Positions 25,001-38,305 of a stretch of 64,000 bases of DNA are shown here, piece after piece. The notes beneath the pieces are model-generated. The model saw nothing but the letters and a program-made list of their open reading frames with translations, was not told where the DNA came from and ran no database searches. Made by a program: the position numbers and the translations under genes. Source of the DNA: Anastatus disparis (Eukaryota; Arthropoda; Insecta; Hymenoptera; Eupelmidae); the NCBI GenBank assembly GCA_017163975.1, contig JAFFSR010000218.1:12527501-12591500 (forward strand), written 5' to 3'. How positions within the stretch are numbered: position 1 is the first letter of the stretch; every line of letters begins with the position of its first letter.

Positions 25001-28000
25001 TGCAAACAATGTGGAAAATTTAAAAGTAGAAAAAAGCGAACTTGAAATTGATGATTAGTTGACTCGCAAACTAGAAATTTTAAAAATGAAATGAAAAAAA
25101 TTTAAGTCAACGTTTGCTTTCTTCTTTCTTTTGGAAAACAACAAAGAAAAAAAACTGCGGTGCTAATAAACATGTACTTAATTTAAGTGACATGTTTAAG
25201 CGATTTTTAAATTATAAGAATAAGGCAAATAATTCGTAAACTATATGCTTCCAAAAAAAAAATTCGAAGAAAAATGAAAATTTTTTTCTTTTTTTGAAAG
25301 TTTTTAGAATATTAACATAATTATATATAATTAATAGAAGTATATTAGCGATTATAATAAATTGTTGATAATTAATTAATTCACGCGTGAATACTCGGCA
25401 GCTTATAATTAATTAATTAATTAATTCGATTAATTAATCTAACGAAAGTTTTCGTGTAATAGCGCGAAGTCGCCAACAGTGCTAGTCTAAGTTACATTTA
25501 TTAGTTTTTATTGTGTACCGTACAGCAATTAATTTACTTTTTAGCATGTAGACGAATCTAGTTTTTTTTATTATTTATGATTTAAAAGAAAAAGAGAGAA
25601 TATTCAAGAAGCGTCTCGTTCATATGTTTTTAATTGTTTAATTTTATATTACTGGAATTTTGCAATTCTTGGATATGCTTAGAAAGAATAAGTGTGATTT
25701 AATTTTATAATTGTATCGGCATATGTTATATTGTACAATTTACTACCATCAGTAACTGAAAGAAATTTTATTAACATGATATTAATAATAAAACTGAATA
25801 AAAATATCTTATGATTTGACATAAATCAAATTTGTTTATTTAATCGGTGTACGTCGACAATACTCGATAATAATTTATATTTAAAATTATTGATTAATGT
25901 TTTACGAATTCATTTATTCCATTATTTCGCTTAACTGTATTAAATATTTAATTGGGATCTCATGGATATAAACCTTGAAAAAAAAGAAAATAAGTAAATC
26001 GCGCGCTTATTATTTAAATGTTGGCATTAAAAATGAATGACTAGCTTATAAACAGCAATTTGTGCATATATAGTCATTAAAAAAATATAATTATAAGGCA
26101 TTTATTGAATAACCTGCAATAAGCTAAATCGCAACTTGTAAAAATTCGTACAATACGACATGACCAAGATTATTGAATATTACGTTTAAAAGTATAGTGT
26201 AATCGAAAAAAATAAAATAAAATGAAAAAACAATATTTGTGCTACTTGATAAATTTTTGTAAAATGCAATATTAAATTCTATTGTTGATTGAATGAAAAG
26301 GAAAAAAAATGAAACTTATAAGTTTATTAAACATTACTTTATTGTAATATAAAGATCGAAATAAGTATTCATGATAAAGTTATGGACATTTTTAAAATTT
26401 TTCTTTCTGATAGAATCATCATTAAAAAATAATTATTTCCTAATAGCCAGATTTTTACTGTTAGAGAATTTCCGAAAATTGTTTTGAAAAATAAGCATAA
26501 TTGTGGATTCATATATTATATAATGTTATGATTTTGAAATGTTTTCATTAGAAAAAAATGACACTTTAAAATCTTTGCCATGTTGTTTTAATTGTGATTA
26601 GATAAAGAAAACAATAGATAGAAAAATAATAATAACGAACCTTTGTTGTAAAATAGATAATTGTAAAGTTAAAGTTACGTAAAATGAAAGTTTTTAGTGA
26701 ATATAAATTTTCACTTTTTTCTACAATTTTCAATGCTCTTTCTCAATAAATACGATTAAACGAGCAAATACTTTAAAAAATTTTTATAGATTGAATAATC
26801 AATAATGGTATTTCAAACGCCAATTGAATTGAACCTCAATTTATAGAAGGAATCAATCATCACTTGAAAAAAAAATAGTTACATAATATGCCCAATAAAT
26901 AAATTCATAAACGACGAATAATCAGAATAAAAGTTCTCAAAATAAACATCAATACACCTTTCATACCGAACATGATGATCCTTAATTTTTTGAGCGAAAG
27001 CTAAGAGTAAATGACTAATTGTATGACCGAAGCTGATATAGTAAAATTGAAAAAAAAAATCTATATATTATACATATGAGAAACAAAGATAATAAAATTC
27101 GACGAGTATAAAAGAAAGATTCTAATAAGCTTTAGAGGGCGTATATATATATTTATTTATTAATAAAAAAAACAGCTGAAAATAAATGCAAATGTGTTCT
27201 CAAATGCATATATGTGTATCCCAAAATGGAGCGAGATGTGACTGCTTTCGTGTGTTCGCCTTATTAAAATGAAACATTGTGAGAGATTATAATAACTAAA
27301 TTATAATGAATTGCGACGTTAAAAACAAAAAAATAATAATAAAATAATAACGTAGGATATGATGCAGGAATATGGCAGTGTCTTACTGTAAAAGCTTTTT
27401 GAGTAAAAAAAAAGGAAAAGAATGATTATTTATAATGCGTAAGCGAATCACAATGATTGTATGAGATATTTGATGTATGATTATATGATTTTTTTATACA
27501 TAAACATGTGACGCTATGTAATAATTTATGATGTTAAACCACATTGTAAAATCATTAATACAATATTATGATATTATAAATGATTACGTTATGCAGTATG
27601 TAACAAATTAGTAATTATATCATGTTTCAAAAATTATGAAAATTTTTATATAATTGTATATTAACAAATTTTTTCCCGATGATCTAAATAAAGCAGTTGC
27701 AATTTTATGAGATTTTTTATATGTAAAAGAAATGACGTACGAGAAGCTTTTAAAAGTGAAAAAAAATATATATATATATATAACTTTTCCAATTGTATTC
27801 ACCTGTCAACTTCTCTTGTATGCGAAAAAGGTAAAAAAAACTCACGTAATCTCCTCACACAATCATCAATTTTTTTCAAAATGTTGTAACCATCAAAAAG
27901 CTGTAAAAGCAACATGAGAAAAAAAATTATAATAGAATTTTTACTATAAAAAAATAGTCGAGACAGAAATGCGATGACAAAGCAAATAAATGTTTGTAAT

Positions 28001-28467
28001 ACTGATTCCTCATATGAATCGTTTTGAATTTTGTTTTTTGGCTGCAGACAGCAAGACCTAGTGTCATTTTGTTGTATAAGACGTAATGAAAAAAATAATA
28101 ATAAAATAAATAAACGTTAGACAGAATAATAAAAGCAAGAAGTGTACTTCGCTGTCTGACCTGCACTGAGAATTCGTGTATTTTTCCAAGTATTGTACAT
28201 TAAATTATAAATAATGATTATAAGAAAAAAAAATTATAAATAGTATATATATATATGATAATTGTAATATTACATCGCGAATTGTAGGCTACCGGTTATT
28301 AATAAACAATTTCAAATAACGCATATTATTGTTCATTTTTTTCTGATCATTATCTCCTAAATTCCTAAATTTTCATTGAAATTATACAATAAAATCTTAA
28401 CAAAAATCAACATTTTATTATTTAATAAATAACAAATTATAAATTAACAAAACACCCTATGTACATA
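22011..28467. other. 6.5-kb non-coding tract: probable long 3' UTR then intergenic
   Basis: No coding exon is supported. Its start directly follows the stop at 22010 and many AATAAA-type signals occur, so part is probably a long 3' UTR. At 25380-25440 there is an ATTCACGCGTGAAT palindrome beside an (ATTA)n run. No SINE is seen. The minus-strand stop of CYP4 gene 4 lies at the right edge. Confidence 0.5.
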
Positions 28468-31400
28468 TTATTTCTTATTTATCCTAACAAATTTTATGTG
28501 AACAGGATCAAGTGTACGTATAACAACATCAGCCAGCAATCTCATGTCAGCAGTATAATCTATCGGCTCCAAATAAAAATCGTATAAAATACGGGCTATC
28601 GTTATTTTCAGCTCCATCATGGCAAATTTTTGGCCTGAAAATTAATTTTATTTATTATTAGATTAAAATTTAATTTACATTTTAAGTTTATAAGCTTTTC
28701 AAATAAAAAAAAAACACGAAAATTATGTTTGAAAAAAAAAAATTTTTACTGTTTACAAGCAAACTTTTGAAATTTATAGAATTTCAATTATCAATATACA
28801 ACTTTAACAAAGGATAAACAAATCATTTAAAAAATTTACTTGTTTATTTTTAAAATAATATTGCTTAAAACAAAAATACTGATTTTTAATTTAATTTTTA
28901 GAAATTTCGTAGACTCTAAAATTTTATTAAGTACTAATTTAATAAATATAAAACAAGTTTAACAATAATAACTGTTTATTCAATCTTTATAAATATTGAT
29001 TTATACTTATAATTATATAACAAAGTAAAAAATATTTACCTATACAATTCCTTGGCCCAGCACTAAATGGTATATACGCAAACGGATGCCGGTTTTTCGA
29101 ATTTTCTGGAAGAAATCTTTCAGGAATAAATTTATCCGGCTCGGGCCAATGTTTAGGATCCCTGTGAGTGTCGTACAAGTTCAACATCAAGTGCGTTTTG
29201 CCGGGAATACGTACTTTTTCTGAAATATAAATGCAGTATAGTTTTGTTTATAATGTTTTGAACCGCGAAGAAATATTTTTTACCAAGCAAATGGATTAAA
29301 ATTATATCTTAGTATTGCAAAAGAGAATTTTATCAACTTGACACGATTCGTAATCGCTAAGTTTTTGTCATTGGTTTACTAGATTTTCCTTATGTGTATA
29401 TTGGAATTCAAAATAAGTCATTTAAACGTATTTATTTTCCAATTAACATATTTTCATTTAAAAAATATTGTATATATAATGATGCAATCCGCATACAAAA
29501 TTTGAACAGACATTTATTAAAAGCTTGGTTTAAAAAAATTACATAAAATAAATAGCAAGTAATCATTATTTATAAATTTATATTATGATAAAAAAAATAA
29601 AAGCTCTATTCTTTAACATCAACAGACTATTTTAATCATAACGTTTAAATAAATAAAAATAATTAATGGACTAGTATCTTACTCAATTGCAAATCCTCAT
29701 CTATGTATCGGAAAATCGTCGCAACAGGCGGGAATAATCTGAGCGATTCTTTGATGCATAATTCGAGATAAGATAAATCCTTAAGATCTGCCATGTCAAT
29801 TTTCCCATTGGTTCTATCGAGTAATTCTGTCACCTCTTCTCTCGCACGATCCTAAAATAATGTTTAAATATTATTTTGTTATTATATCTTTTATTGAAAT
29901 CAAGCCTATTTTTTCCATTAAATATAAAAATGTATTTACTTATAGTATTTTTAAATTTGTGACATGAATAGTCACTAGAATATTCTTAAACTAAGAATAG
30001 ATAGACAATTTATTTAGTAATAAAATCCAAAAAGGTGTGTAATAGAGTGTACGACATCTTACATAAAATTGCACATAAATATTGCACATAAAATCAATAT
30101 CACGGTCAATTAACTAAAACTAATAATAGTGAATAAGTAAGTCATTATTTCAAAAGTGCTATCACAGATCAATAAAATAATGAAATTCACGCAATAAAAT
30201 TATATAATACAAAAGAATAGCCTAGTAACATATTCATAAATACTTGAGGTCGTCAGTGGCTCAGTCGATAGAGCAATGGATTCGTATTCTCGGGGTCTCG
30301 AGTTCGAGTCCCGCGCTCGGCCGATTTATGCAAGCACTACTGTCAGTTACACGTGCTTTGTTCACAAACACACTGACGATCTCCATCGCTAATTAGCATC
30401 GGAATGATAGCATAAATACAGCGACGTTTAAATAAAAAAAAATTATCCGAATTAATGAGTTATTAAGTTATTTGTATAAAAAGAATATTTCTTTTTTATA
30501 ATTTGTAATTTTAAATACTTCATCGTCATTATTTTTAAGCTAAACTATATAGATAAATTTTAATTATAATATAAAAATCTCGATGTTGTATATATTGACT
30601 CAATAACATTTTGCAGTAATGAATACTAACCTGTGCTTCCTTATTTTCAGCTAATAACAACAGGGTAAAAGTCAATCCCATTCCAGTAGTATCGTGACCC
30701 TATATTAACAAATTTTCCGTTAAATTTTCAGTAATTACTCAATTACACGAAGAAATCATATTTATTTTGAGTACCTCAAAGGTAAAAGTATCTACTTCCT
30801 CTTTGATACCTGCATCATCGATTAAACCTTTTTGTTCAGCGGCCAATAACAAGTCGAGCATAGATAATCTTTTTGATTTTCCTTGAACATAAATCTATGT
30901 TAGTTCAAAAATATTGGTAAAATTAAAAAAATATAATGTCAACGAATCATACTCATGTCAAAGTTATCGTCGTTCGAATTTTCGATTTCTTTCAAGAATT
31001 TATTTTGCGTTGAAGCGTGATATGCTCTTCTTTCGCTCACAACCTACATAATGCATAAGTAAGTACTGATAAAAAAAGATTATTGAATATTATAAAAATG
31101 AACTTTAGTTAATTCACCTTATTGGTAAAATCATGAAGAACTTTAAGCGAATCCCTTTGTAAGCGCCCAATTTTCCATACAGGTTTCATCATCCAATCTG
31201 CTACAAAAGGCCTCGGAATTCTTTAAAAATTATTGTTTTGAATTATTAAAAAATTGACATTTTTTTTATCAGATTAAAGTATGGAAACAAATTTGGATAT
31301 TTTAATGACAATTTTTAGCATGGAAGATACTACATGAGTTTCTAAGAAAAAATTTTAAAAATGTTGAATTTTGAATGTATATCACACGAAGAGCGCAATG

Positions 31401-34400
31401 TACTGTCGGGAAAAAGAAAAACTTATACCCTTTACATGCTAAAAATTTTGTATTTTTGTTTTTTCATTAAATTAACATTTCGATTAAAAACTTAAACTTT
31501 AGAATCTTATTACTTTCCAAAATTTCGCTTAAACATGTACTTTTCAAAGATTTCAAGTGATTGCACTAAAATCTAAAGTGAAATAATATCCAAAATCCAT
31601 ATGAAATTTAAATTTAAGAATTTGCAATTAATTAATTATGGATTCTGCATCAATAAAATTTAAATAGTTTAAACTAGATATTAGGTTTATGAATTTGTAT
31701 TCAATAAAAAATTGAATAATATTATACTATTAATTTTTTTCCGAAGTATCTACTCTCATCAATCCCCACATAAATACGCAGATTTACATAAGTTCATTTC
31801 AACTATCTGTAGTCTAGAATTTACTTAAATGAATTGCAAAAAGGTTAAATGGATTTGTCATCATTATTACAAATACGTATTATTTTTCAAATATCTCTGC
31901 TTTACACTTAATTTTATCAAATTTTTTATTGCAGTTAATAGCTCAAAAATTTACAGACGTTGTTTAGAGACAAGTAAAAGCTTAAGGGTTGCATAAAATT
32001 TTTATAAACGTGTAGAATCTCAAAAAAAAAACTTATATTTCTTTGAAACACGTAGAATCTCAACAAAAAAAACTTACATCTCTGAGAAACACGAATCTTT
32101 GATAAATTTTTTTGCCTTCAAAAATATAGAGTAAAATCTATGTGATTAAATTTTATTTAAATTACGTTTAAGTCAGAATCATATTAAGTAAATTTAGAGT
32201 TATTTAATTCATCAACGTATTCAGGTGGATATTGGTACGAAAAGAGGCAGCCTAATTTTTTTCAGATAAATAAAATACAACAGAATGTTACCTATAAACG
32301 ACAATATAGCCGAAATCATGAAGAGCTTTTTTATATTCCGCAGCATTATTTTCCATTTTATCTAAAGATACGTTCATCGCGGACTCTGAAAAAAAGACAA
32401 TAGCAATTGATTCTTAAGAAAAAAAGAAATTAAAAAAAAAATTTTTCAAACAATCAATTATAAAAATTACCACAAATGACATTAAGAGTCAATTCCGTTG
32501 AAAACGATGCGGCATTTTTAACGATTTCGCTGCCTTCGCTCTTTAATTTTTCTATGCTTTTTTCTGTTTCTTCGTTTGTATTGGACAAATACTTTTTCAA
32601 TATGTTAAAATGAAATGCTGGCGTTAAGATTTTTCTTCTGGCTCGCCACTTATCATCTATTTGAATATTTAAAAATTTTTTAAGTTGATTTTATAAAGAA
32701 CCTTTTATACTAATGTTACTCTATACTTAAATTGATAGATTTCCAAAAAAATATTAAGAATTGAAGGGTTAAAATTTAAGAATTAAAATTCTACAATATA
32801 TAATTTAAAAAACCTCAGAATTTCGATCATAACTCTTAATTAGTCAACTTAAACAATACAACAAATACCGGAGATAATATATTTTTTTAAACCTTTTGAA
32901 AAATTAATAAATTATGCATATCTGTATGCATTAAAAAAAGATTTATCAAAGATTTATGGCGCATACCTGTACTTGTAAGAAGACCGGTTTTCAACCAGGG
33001 CTGAAGATAATTATACACATAGCCTTTAGTAATAGCTTTTTGACTTGAGAGTATGACCTAAAGAAAATATATTTTTTAATTCGTACTTTATCTGAAAGTT
33101 GAAATTCAGGTATTTGAAATACATTTTATTCTCAGCTCAACAATAATGGATACTATTAACTCGCAAAGTGTCCCGAAAATAAGACAGTATTTACGTTTTA
33201 AATTAGCGGGAATAAAGTACTTTATTACCGCTAAATTAGAAATATATGAAATTGAGTAAGTTATTTAAATTTTTCGTAAAATTTTAATACTTTATTAATA
33301 AAATATTTTATCAAATTAGTTGTTAAATAAACTAATAAAAATGATTAGAAAAATATCAAGTTCTAATAAAAATAGATATATTAAAAAATTGATAAATTTT
33401 GAATATAAAAATTTCAATTTTAATTTTCTCTTGATAGGTCCCAATTCTTTTAAGTTTTTAAAATGGTCATTGTTGAGGTAGAAATAAAGCCCATCATGCA
33501 ATTTGGAAGTAAAGTCTATGATATTAATTCTCTTCGCTTTGCTTAGCTCGTTCGGGTCGCAAATCCACCCTCGGGAGAAACGTATGACTTTACTCCCTAG
33601 TTACATAATGTATTATTTTCTAACTTGATATTTATTTTTAAAAGCATTATTATCTTTAAATAGTCATTTTTTTAATACTTTAATGGAAATGAAAATTTTC
33701 TAAAAATCACCTCCATATCGTCGGCATCGCGAACGCTTATCACAGCTGAAGTAAAGTACCATAATCTTGTGATCGGATAATATTTATTACTTTGTCTCCG
33801 CACTCTTTTCCATAATTCATCTACAAAATATTGTAAGAATAAAAGTATTAATATTAACCGCTTATCAAATTCATACAAAAATTGATAATATATTTATCTA
33901 ATTTTTTTAATCCCACGCCAATAAAATTTAGATAAAGATTTTGTAATACAAAATACGTTTATCGTGGTTTTTTTCAATAACACAAACATTATTAGAATGC
34001 TGTTTATAATTAAAAGAAAATGATACTAATTATTTTTTTTATATGAAATAAGATAAAATAGTTAAATTGAAAAAAAAATTATTAATTTAATTATTGTTTC
34101 TAAATTACATATTTAAATTATTGTATGATATTGGATCTTTTTTATACTAAAAAAATTTGCTTAAAAAAAAACTGCTATTATTTTAAATTTCAAATTTCAT
34201 AAAATCATTTTAGATTTATTTTGGTAAAACTCGCTGACATCAACTTTTTTCTAATTAATTAAGATGATGCATTAATGGAAATTGTGTGATTAAATATTTA
34301 GCTCTGAACTATAAATAAAATAATCGATAAGTTTTACTTACGAGCGCACGTTACGTTGTATCTCAATAAATTGCCGAAAATTGGATAGGCAAAATCTCCG

Positions 34401-34495
34401 TGCATTTTATTTGCCAATCTTCCTCGATAACTATATCGAGTAAGAACATGGAAAGTTGCTACTCCCAACAACACCAATAATAATATAATCAACAT
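28468..34495 (-). CDS. cytochrome P450, CYP4 family (gene 4 of 4)
   Basis: Fourth CYP4 gene, separated from the other three by the plus-strand tail exons. Exons: 34495-34342, 33820-33711, 33057-32967, 32656-32471, 32385-32292, 31220-31118, 31043-30953, 30881-30775, 30699-30631, 29851-29683, 29219-29040, 28634-28468. They sum to 1521 nt, 506 aa, the shortest of the four because exons 1, 5, 7 and 12 lost whole codons. The N-terminus MLIILLLVLLGVATFHVLTR is a membrane anchor, but the hinge reads KMHGDFAYP rather than the usual PGP, an unusual loss. I-helix GHDTTG and haem loop [15 protein letters not shown] (Cys near 450) are intact. Intron 9 carries a SINE. Confidence 0.94.
30246..30441 (+). 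mobile_element. tRNA-derived SINE, copy 4, in CYP4 gene 4 intron 9
   Basis: Starts GAGGTCGTCAGTGGCTCAGT with A box GGCTCAGTCGATAGAGCA and B box GAGTTCGAGTCCC. The body has CACTACTGTCAGTTACACGTG and it ends ACGTTTAAATAAAAAAAA. It is antisense to the P450 gene and clear of the splice sites. Confidence 0.9.
32007..32095. repeat. short tandem duplication in CYP4 gene 4 intron 5
   Basis: A unit of about 45 bp (GTAGAATCTCAA, A-run, CTTA, then GAAACACG) occurs twice in a row with small differences. It is intronic and no function is suggested. Confidence 0.6.
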
Positions 34496-34820
34496 TTTTC
34501 CAAAAGTTCTTTTACTTTTTACACATTAGAAAAAAAAAATCTTTCTTGTCTTTTCACTTCAGGAAATCATTTTGAAAAATAAGTTCTTTTGATTTTTTGC
34601 TTCATTTTTCTGATTTATTGTTTTACAAGATAAGTAAAATAACTAATCGAGAAATTTTGAAGGAGCGCGCGGTTAACGAGGTGCGACAGACAACATACAA
34701 CAAGCGTCTATGATCTAAACTTCTCTCGTTCTCACTTCGTTTATCTCATTTGCTTTTTTGTTCTTAATCGACAAGGTCACGATAGCCAGTATAAGATATA
34801 AATGACGTTGCAAAAGAACG

Positions 34821-34830
34821 TTTATTTATA
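34821..34830 (-). promoter_or_regulatory. possible TATA box of CYP4 gene 4
   Basis: TATAAATAAA on the minus strand, 326 nt before the ATG at 34495. It matches the type of element before the other CYP4 copies, but the distance implies a leader of about 300 nt. Confidence 0.35.
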
Positions 34831-35404
34831 CTGATTTAACGATTTTGTCCTAGTATAGAAGAAAAAATTTCGTTTCGTTAATGAGTCGAAAAATTTTAGA
34901 ATAATGTCTCCAATAACCGACTTTTAGTTGTTTATCAAAGAGTGGCAACAAAACTTTAATGAATTATTAATTTAAAATTCTAACAAAAGTTATAAATTTT
35001 TAATATCATGAGTTATGAATTAATTAATGCTTAAATTTATGAGTTAAATTTATTCAAAATTTCATTTAAATTTAAAAGATTATTTTTATCACAATATGCT
35101 AATAATGTAGTACTATTCTTAGAAGATATTGCTCTGTGCATTGATAAAATAAATAATTAAACGTTTAATCTTTCTGTGGACTGTTTGTATTATTGTATTT
35201 TATCTACGATTTCAATTAATCGAAATATCGAAGCCAATTGAGTAATCAGCATGTACTGTTTAAGTGGTGGATTTTTTATCAGCTGTATTTCTGTGTCTTA
35301 AGTTTTTGAAGTTGAAAATCCAGCTCAAAAACAGAAAGATACAGTTATACATCGACCTGACTATACGATTATATTTTTAGCTGTTTTTTAGCTACCTTTT
35401 TTGA

Positions 35405-35568
35405 TCGAATAGTGTTTCGCTATGCTAATTAAAAATGGAGATTTCCAGCTTGTTTGTAAACAAAACTCATGAAACGTGCAGTCGTACTTGCATCAATTGG
35501 ACGAGACCAGGATTCGAGCCCACGAATTACGAATCCATCGCTCTATCAACTGAGCCACTGAAGACCTC
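35405..35568 (-). mobile_element. tRNA-derived SINE, copy 5 (diverged)
   Basis: On the minus strand it begins GAGGTCTTCAGTGGCTCAGT with A box GGCTCAGTTGATAGAGCG; the B-box region reads GGGCTCGAATCC. The body retains AATTAGCATAGCGAAACAC-like sequence. More diverged and shorter than the other copies. Confidence 0.75.
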
Positions 35569-36279
35569 GTTTATCTAATTTTATTTAATGAAAGTACTGA
35601 AATCAATCGAACCGATTTTATTAAATTCTATTTTTATTAACAATCAAAATACTTACGTTATTATATGCCCCAAAAAATATTCTAAATAGTACATTTTTTT
35701 ATTATTAAACTTCTCAATTATTTTATTATTTTAAGAACTTTAACCTTTTATTTCAAAACTTTAATCATCTGCACGAAAAATAGGAAATACGTTTACAAAA
35801 CTTGCTGTATAATTTATTTCTATGCCATTTATTAGAAACAGATTGAAGCACGTTTAACAGGTTATGAAAAAAATAAGTTTGAAGTATAATAGTAAATATG
35901 ATTTTCTTTATTTGATATGATCTATCTCTACATTATCGTGCTTACCAAAATCTTATTTTTCGGTTTAAAAATTTGGATAACGATTATTTTATTGACGTGT
36001 TAAAATATTCATTAATATTATCGTTGGTATTTTATATTTTCATTCATATTTTCTAGCATAGCATTAATTACAAATTAAAGTCACGTAAATGTAGCCATGA
36101 TTGTATAAACATTTAAAAAAATTTTTATCTATATATTCAAAGAAATGTAAATGAAGAATTTCATTATCACATTCACTTATAAAAATTTGAAGAAATAATT
36201 TTCAAACTCAATTGTTCCTTACTTATTTCAATAAGTTGGATTTTTATCAGTTCATATACTTAAGGAATTGAATCTAAAA

Positions 36280-36408
36280 CTAATTAGCACAAGACGTCCA
36301 AAAAAGGTCAGCGAACGTTTTCGACGTTTTAAAAACGTTTTACAAACTTTATATACCCACAGTGGACTCATTAATGTCTTTTTCGACAATGTTTATATGC
36401 TATTAGAG
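36280..36408. mobile_element. short MITE, family B, copy 2
   Basis: Starts CTAATTAGCACAAGACGTCC and ends GTTTATATGCTATTAG, imperfect terminal inverted repeats. The interior CGAACGTTTTCGACGTTTTA matches the reverse complement of the insertion at 10854-10974. Confidence 0.65.
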
Positions 36409-37740
36409 AAATTAAAGTCTTGTAAAATGTACACCAATATGATTTTCTATTTCATCATATAAAAATTCTTTTTATATCTTTATTACCTATCGAAAATACA
36501 GATCACTCATTACTTTAGGAAATTCCTTTCAAAAGTTTTTGTCTATGTTTTTTATTGTGAGATTTTTGCTTGTGTTAATCAGTATCAGATGATTCTTGAT
36601 CAAAATTGAATAATTGAATAATTAATAGAGAAATAAACGTCACTAATTTTTCGAATAAATCATTAATTAAGAAAAAAAAAGTTTAGTACAAGACAAATGG
36701 TATGAGCCTATTTCTTTGACCAGATGCAAAAATGCATAAATTAATTTCTTGCTTCTCATCTCAGCATCTGCATTTTTTGTTGCATGTAAAAAAAAAGTTG
36801 ATGAGTTTCTTTTGCAAATAGCGTTCATAAAAGAAACGAATTAATTAATTTTTATTACTTTATAATGCCTTTCAAATATTTAATTTTCCTACTAATATAA
36901 ATTAAATTTTCTATTTGCATACAAATAGTCGCTTCTCATTTTTAGTTCATTTTCTATTAAAGTTATTTTAAAACTAATAGTCAAACGAAAGACAAGAATA
37001 TAAATATAAAAATTTCATAAAGATATTGTTTTTATTTTAAATTTAAACGATAAGAAAAAGTGGTTAAAAAAATCCTATAAGGATATATTATTTATTTTTG
37101 TAGCGTATACTAATAATTATTCAATGAAATTTTTACAAACGTATTACTTTTTAAACGAAATTCAACTAGTAACAACATTTAATCTTCTTTTCTACATAAA
37201 AAGTTTAATAGGAGCACATTATGATTATACATTAATTACTTTTCTAGATATTTATTTTTAATCATATGTTTACAATACGCAGTATCAATAAACACAAATG
37301 TTAATAATATCTTTAAAATATTACGAAATTTTTTAGGTAGTTGACATGCATATTGAATATTCATGAATATCACTTTTTAGTAAAACGAATAAGATTTACT
37401 TTTCTTACTATGATTCGACAACTGGAATACGCATATAAAAATTATTTTTCTACAAAAACTTGAATTAATTTTTCTTTTTAATAGAAAAAAAACATTTCAA
37501 CAATGAGCTGAGAGAAATATTTCTGAATGATGAGCCACGATTTAAATATTGGCAATCATGTCAAGCTCCTAACATCGTACTTTGGTGATATTTAAAGCAT
37601 TTTCTTGTTTAATTAATTTTTTTTTATTAAAAAATAAATTAAAATTGCATATTTAGTCAATAATGAATCATTGAAATAAATGAATGCATTAAAAAAAAAA
37701 CAGAAAAAAGAGGATGAAGACGCGATAATTGCAATAATAT

Positions 37741-37946
37741 TTTTTTTTTAATTTTATTTAACGTCGTTTTATTTCAGCTATCATTACTATGCTAATTAGC
37801 GACGAAGGTTTTTAGTGTGTTTGTAAACTAAGCACATGTAACGTACAGTGGTGCTTGCTTGTATAAATTAGCCGAGAACGGGATTCAAACTCAAGTCCTC
37901 GGGATTGCGATTCCATCGCTCTGCTGCCTGAGCCACTGGCGACCTC
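37741..37946 (-). mobile_element. tRNA-derived SINE, copy 6
   Basis: Minus strand: GAGGTCGCCAGTGGCTCAGG head, B-box region GAGTTTGAATCCC, body CACCACTGTACGTTACATGTG, and an A-rich tail represented by the T-run at 37741 on the plus strand. Confidence 0.88.
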
Positions 37947-38305
37947 AATCGATATTCGATATATTTATATATTCTTTAAATTAAGCTTATAAAATTTGAA
38001 AATAATCGATTAAAAAAAAGGCAACAAATTTTATGAAAGCTTGTGTGCTATTGTCAAATTTTTAAGAATTCATTTTTGACATATAAGCAATGCAAAATTT
38101 TAAAATCTATTAAAAGAAGATTAGTTATAAATGCTTTTATTAATTTTTAAAGTAAAATTCAGAAAATGTTTCTTTTTGCAACAAATAATTTTCATGCATT
38201 TAACAAATAAAAATACGTGACAATCGGCTGTCAATGAGGCTACGTTTACCAAAGAACAATTAACCAACAAAATTATCGTACTATTATTTTAAATTCAATA
38301 ATTGG

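Larger units (their letters stand above)
34496..38305. other. 3.8-kb intergenic tract with repeats
   Basis: Between CYP4 gene 4 (minus) and the mutarotase-like gene (plus), so the two are divergent. No gene is seen. It contains a TATA candidate, two minus-strand SINEs (35405-35568, 37741-37946) and a family B MITE (36280-36408). Confidence 0.6.
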
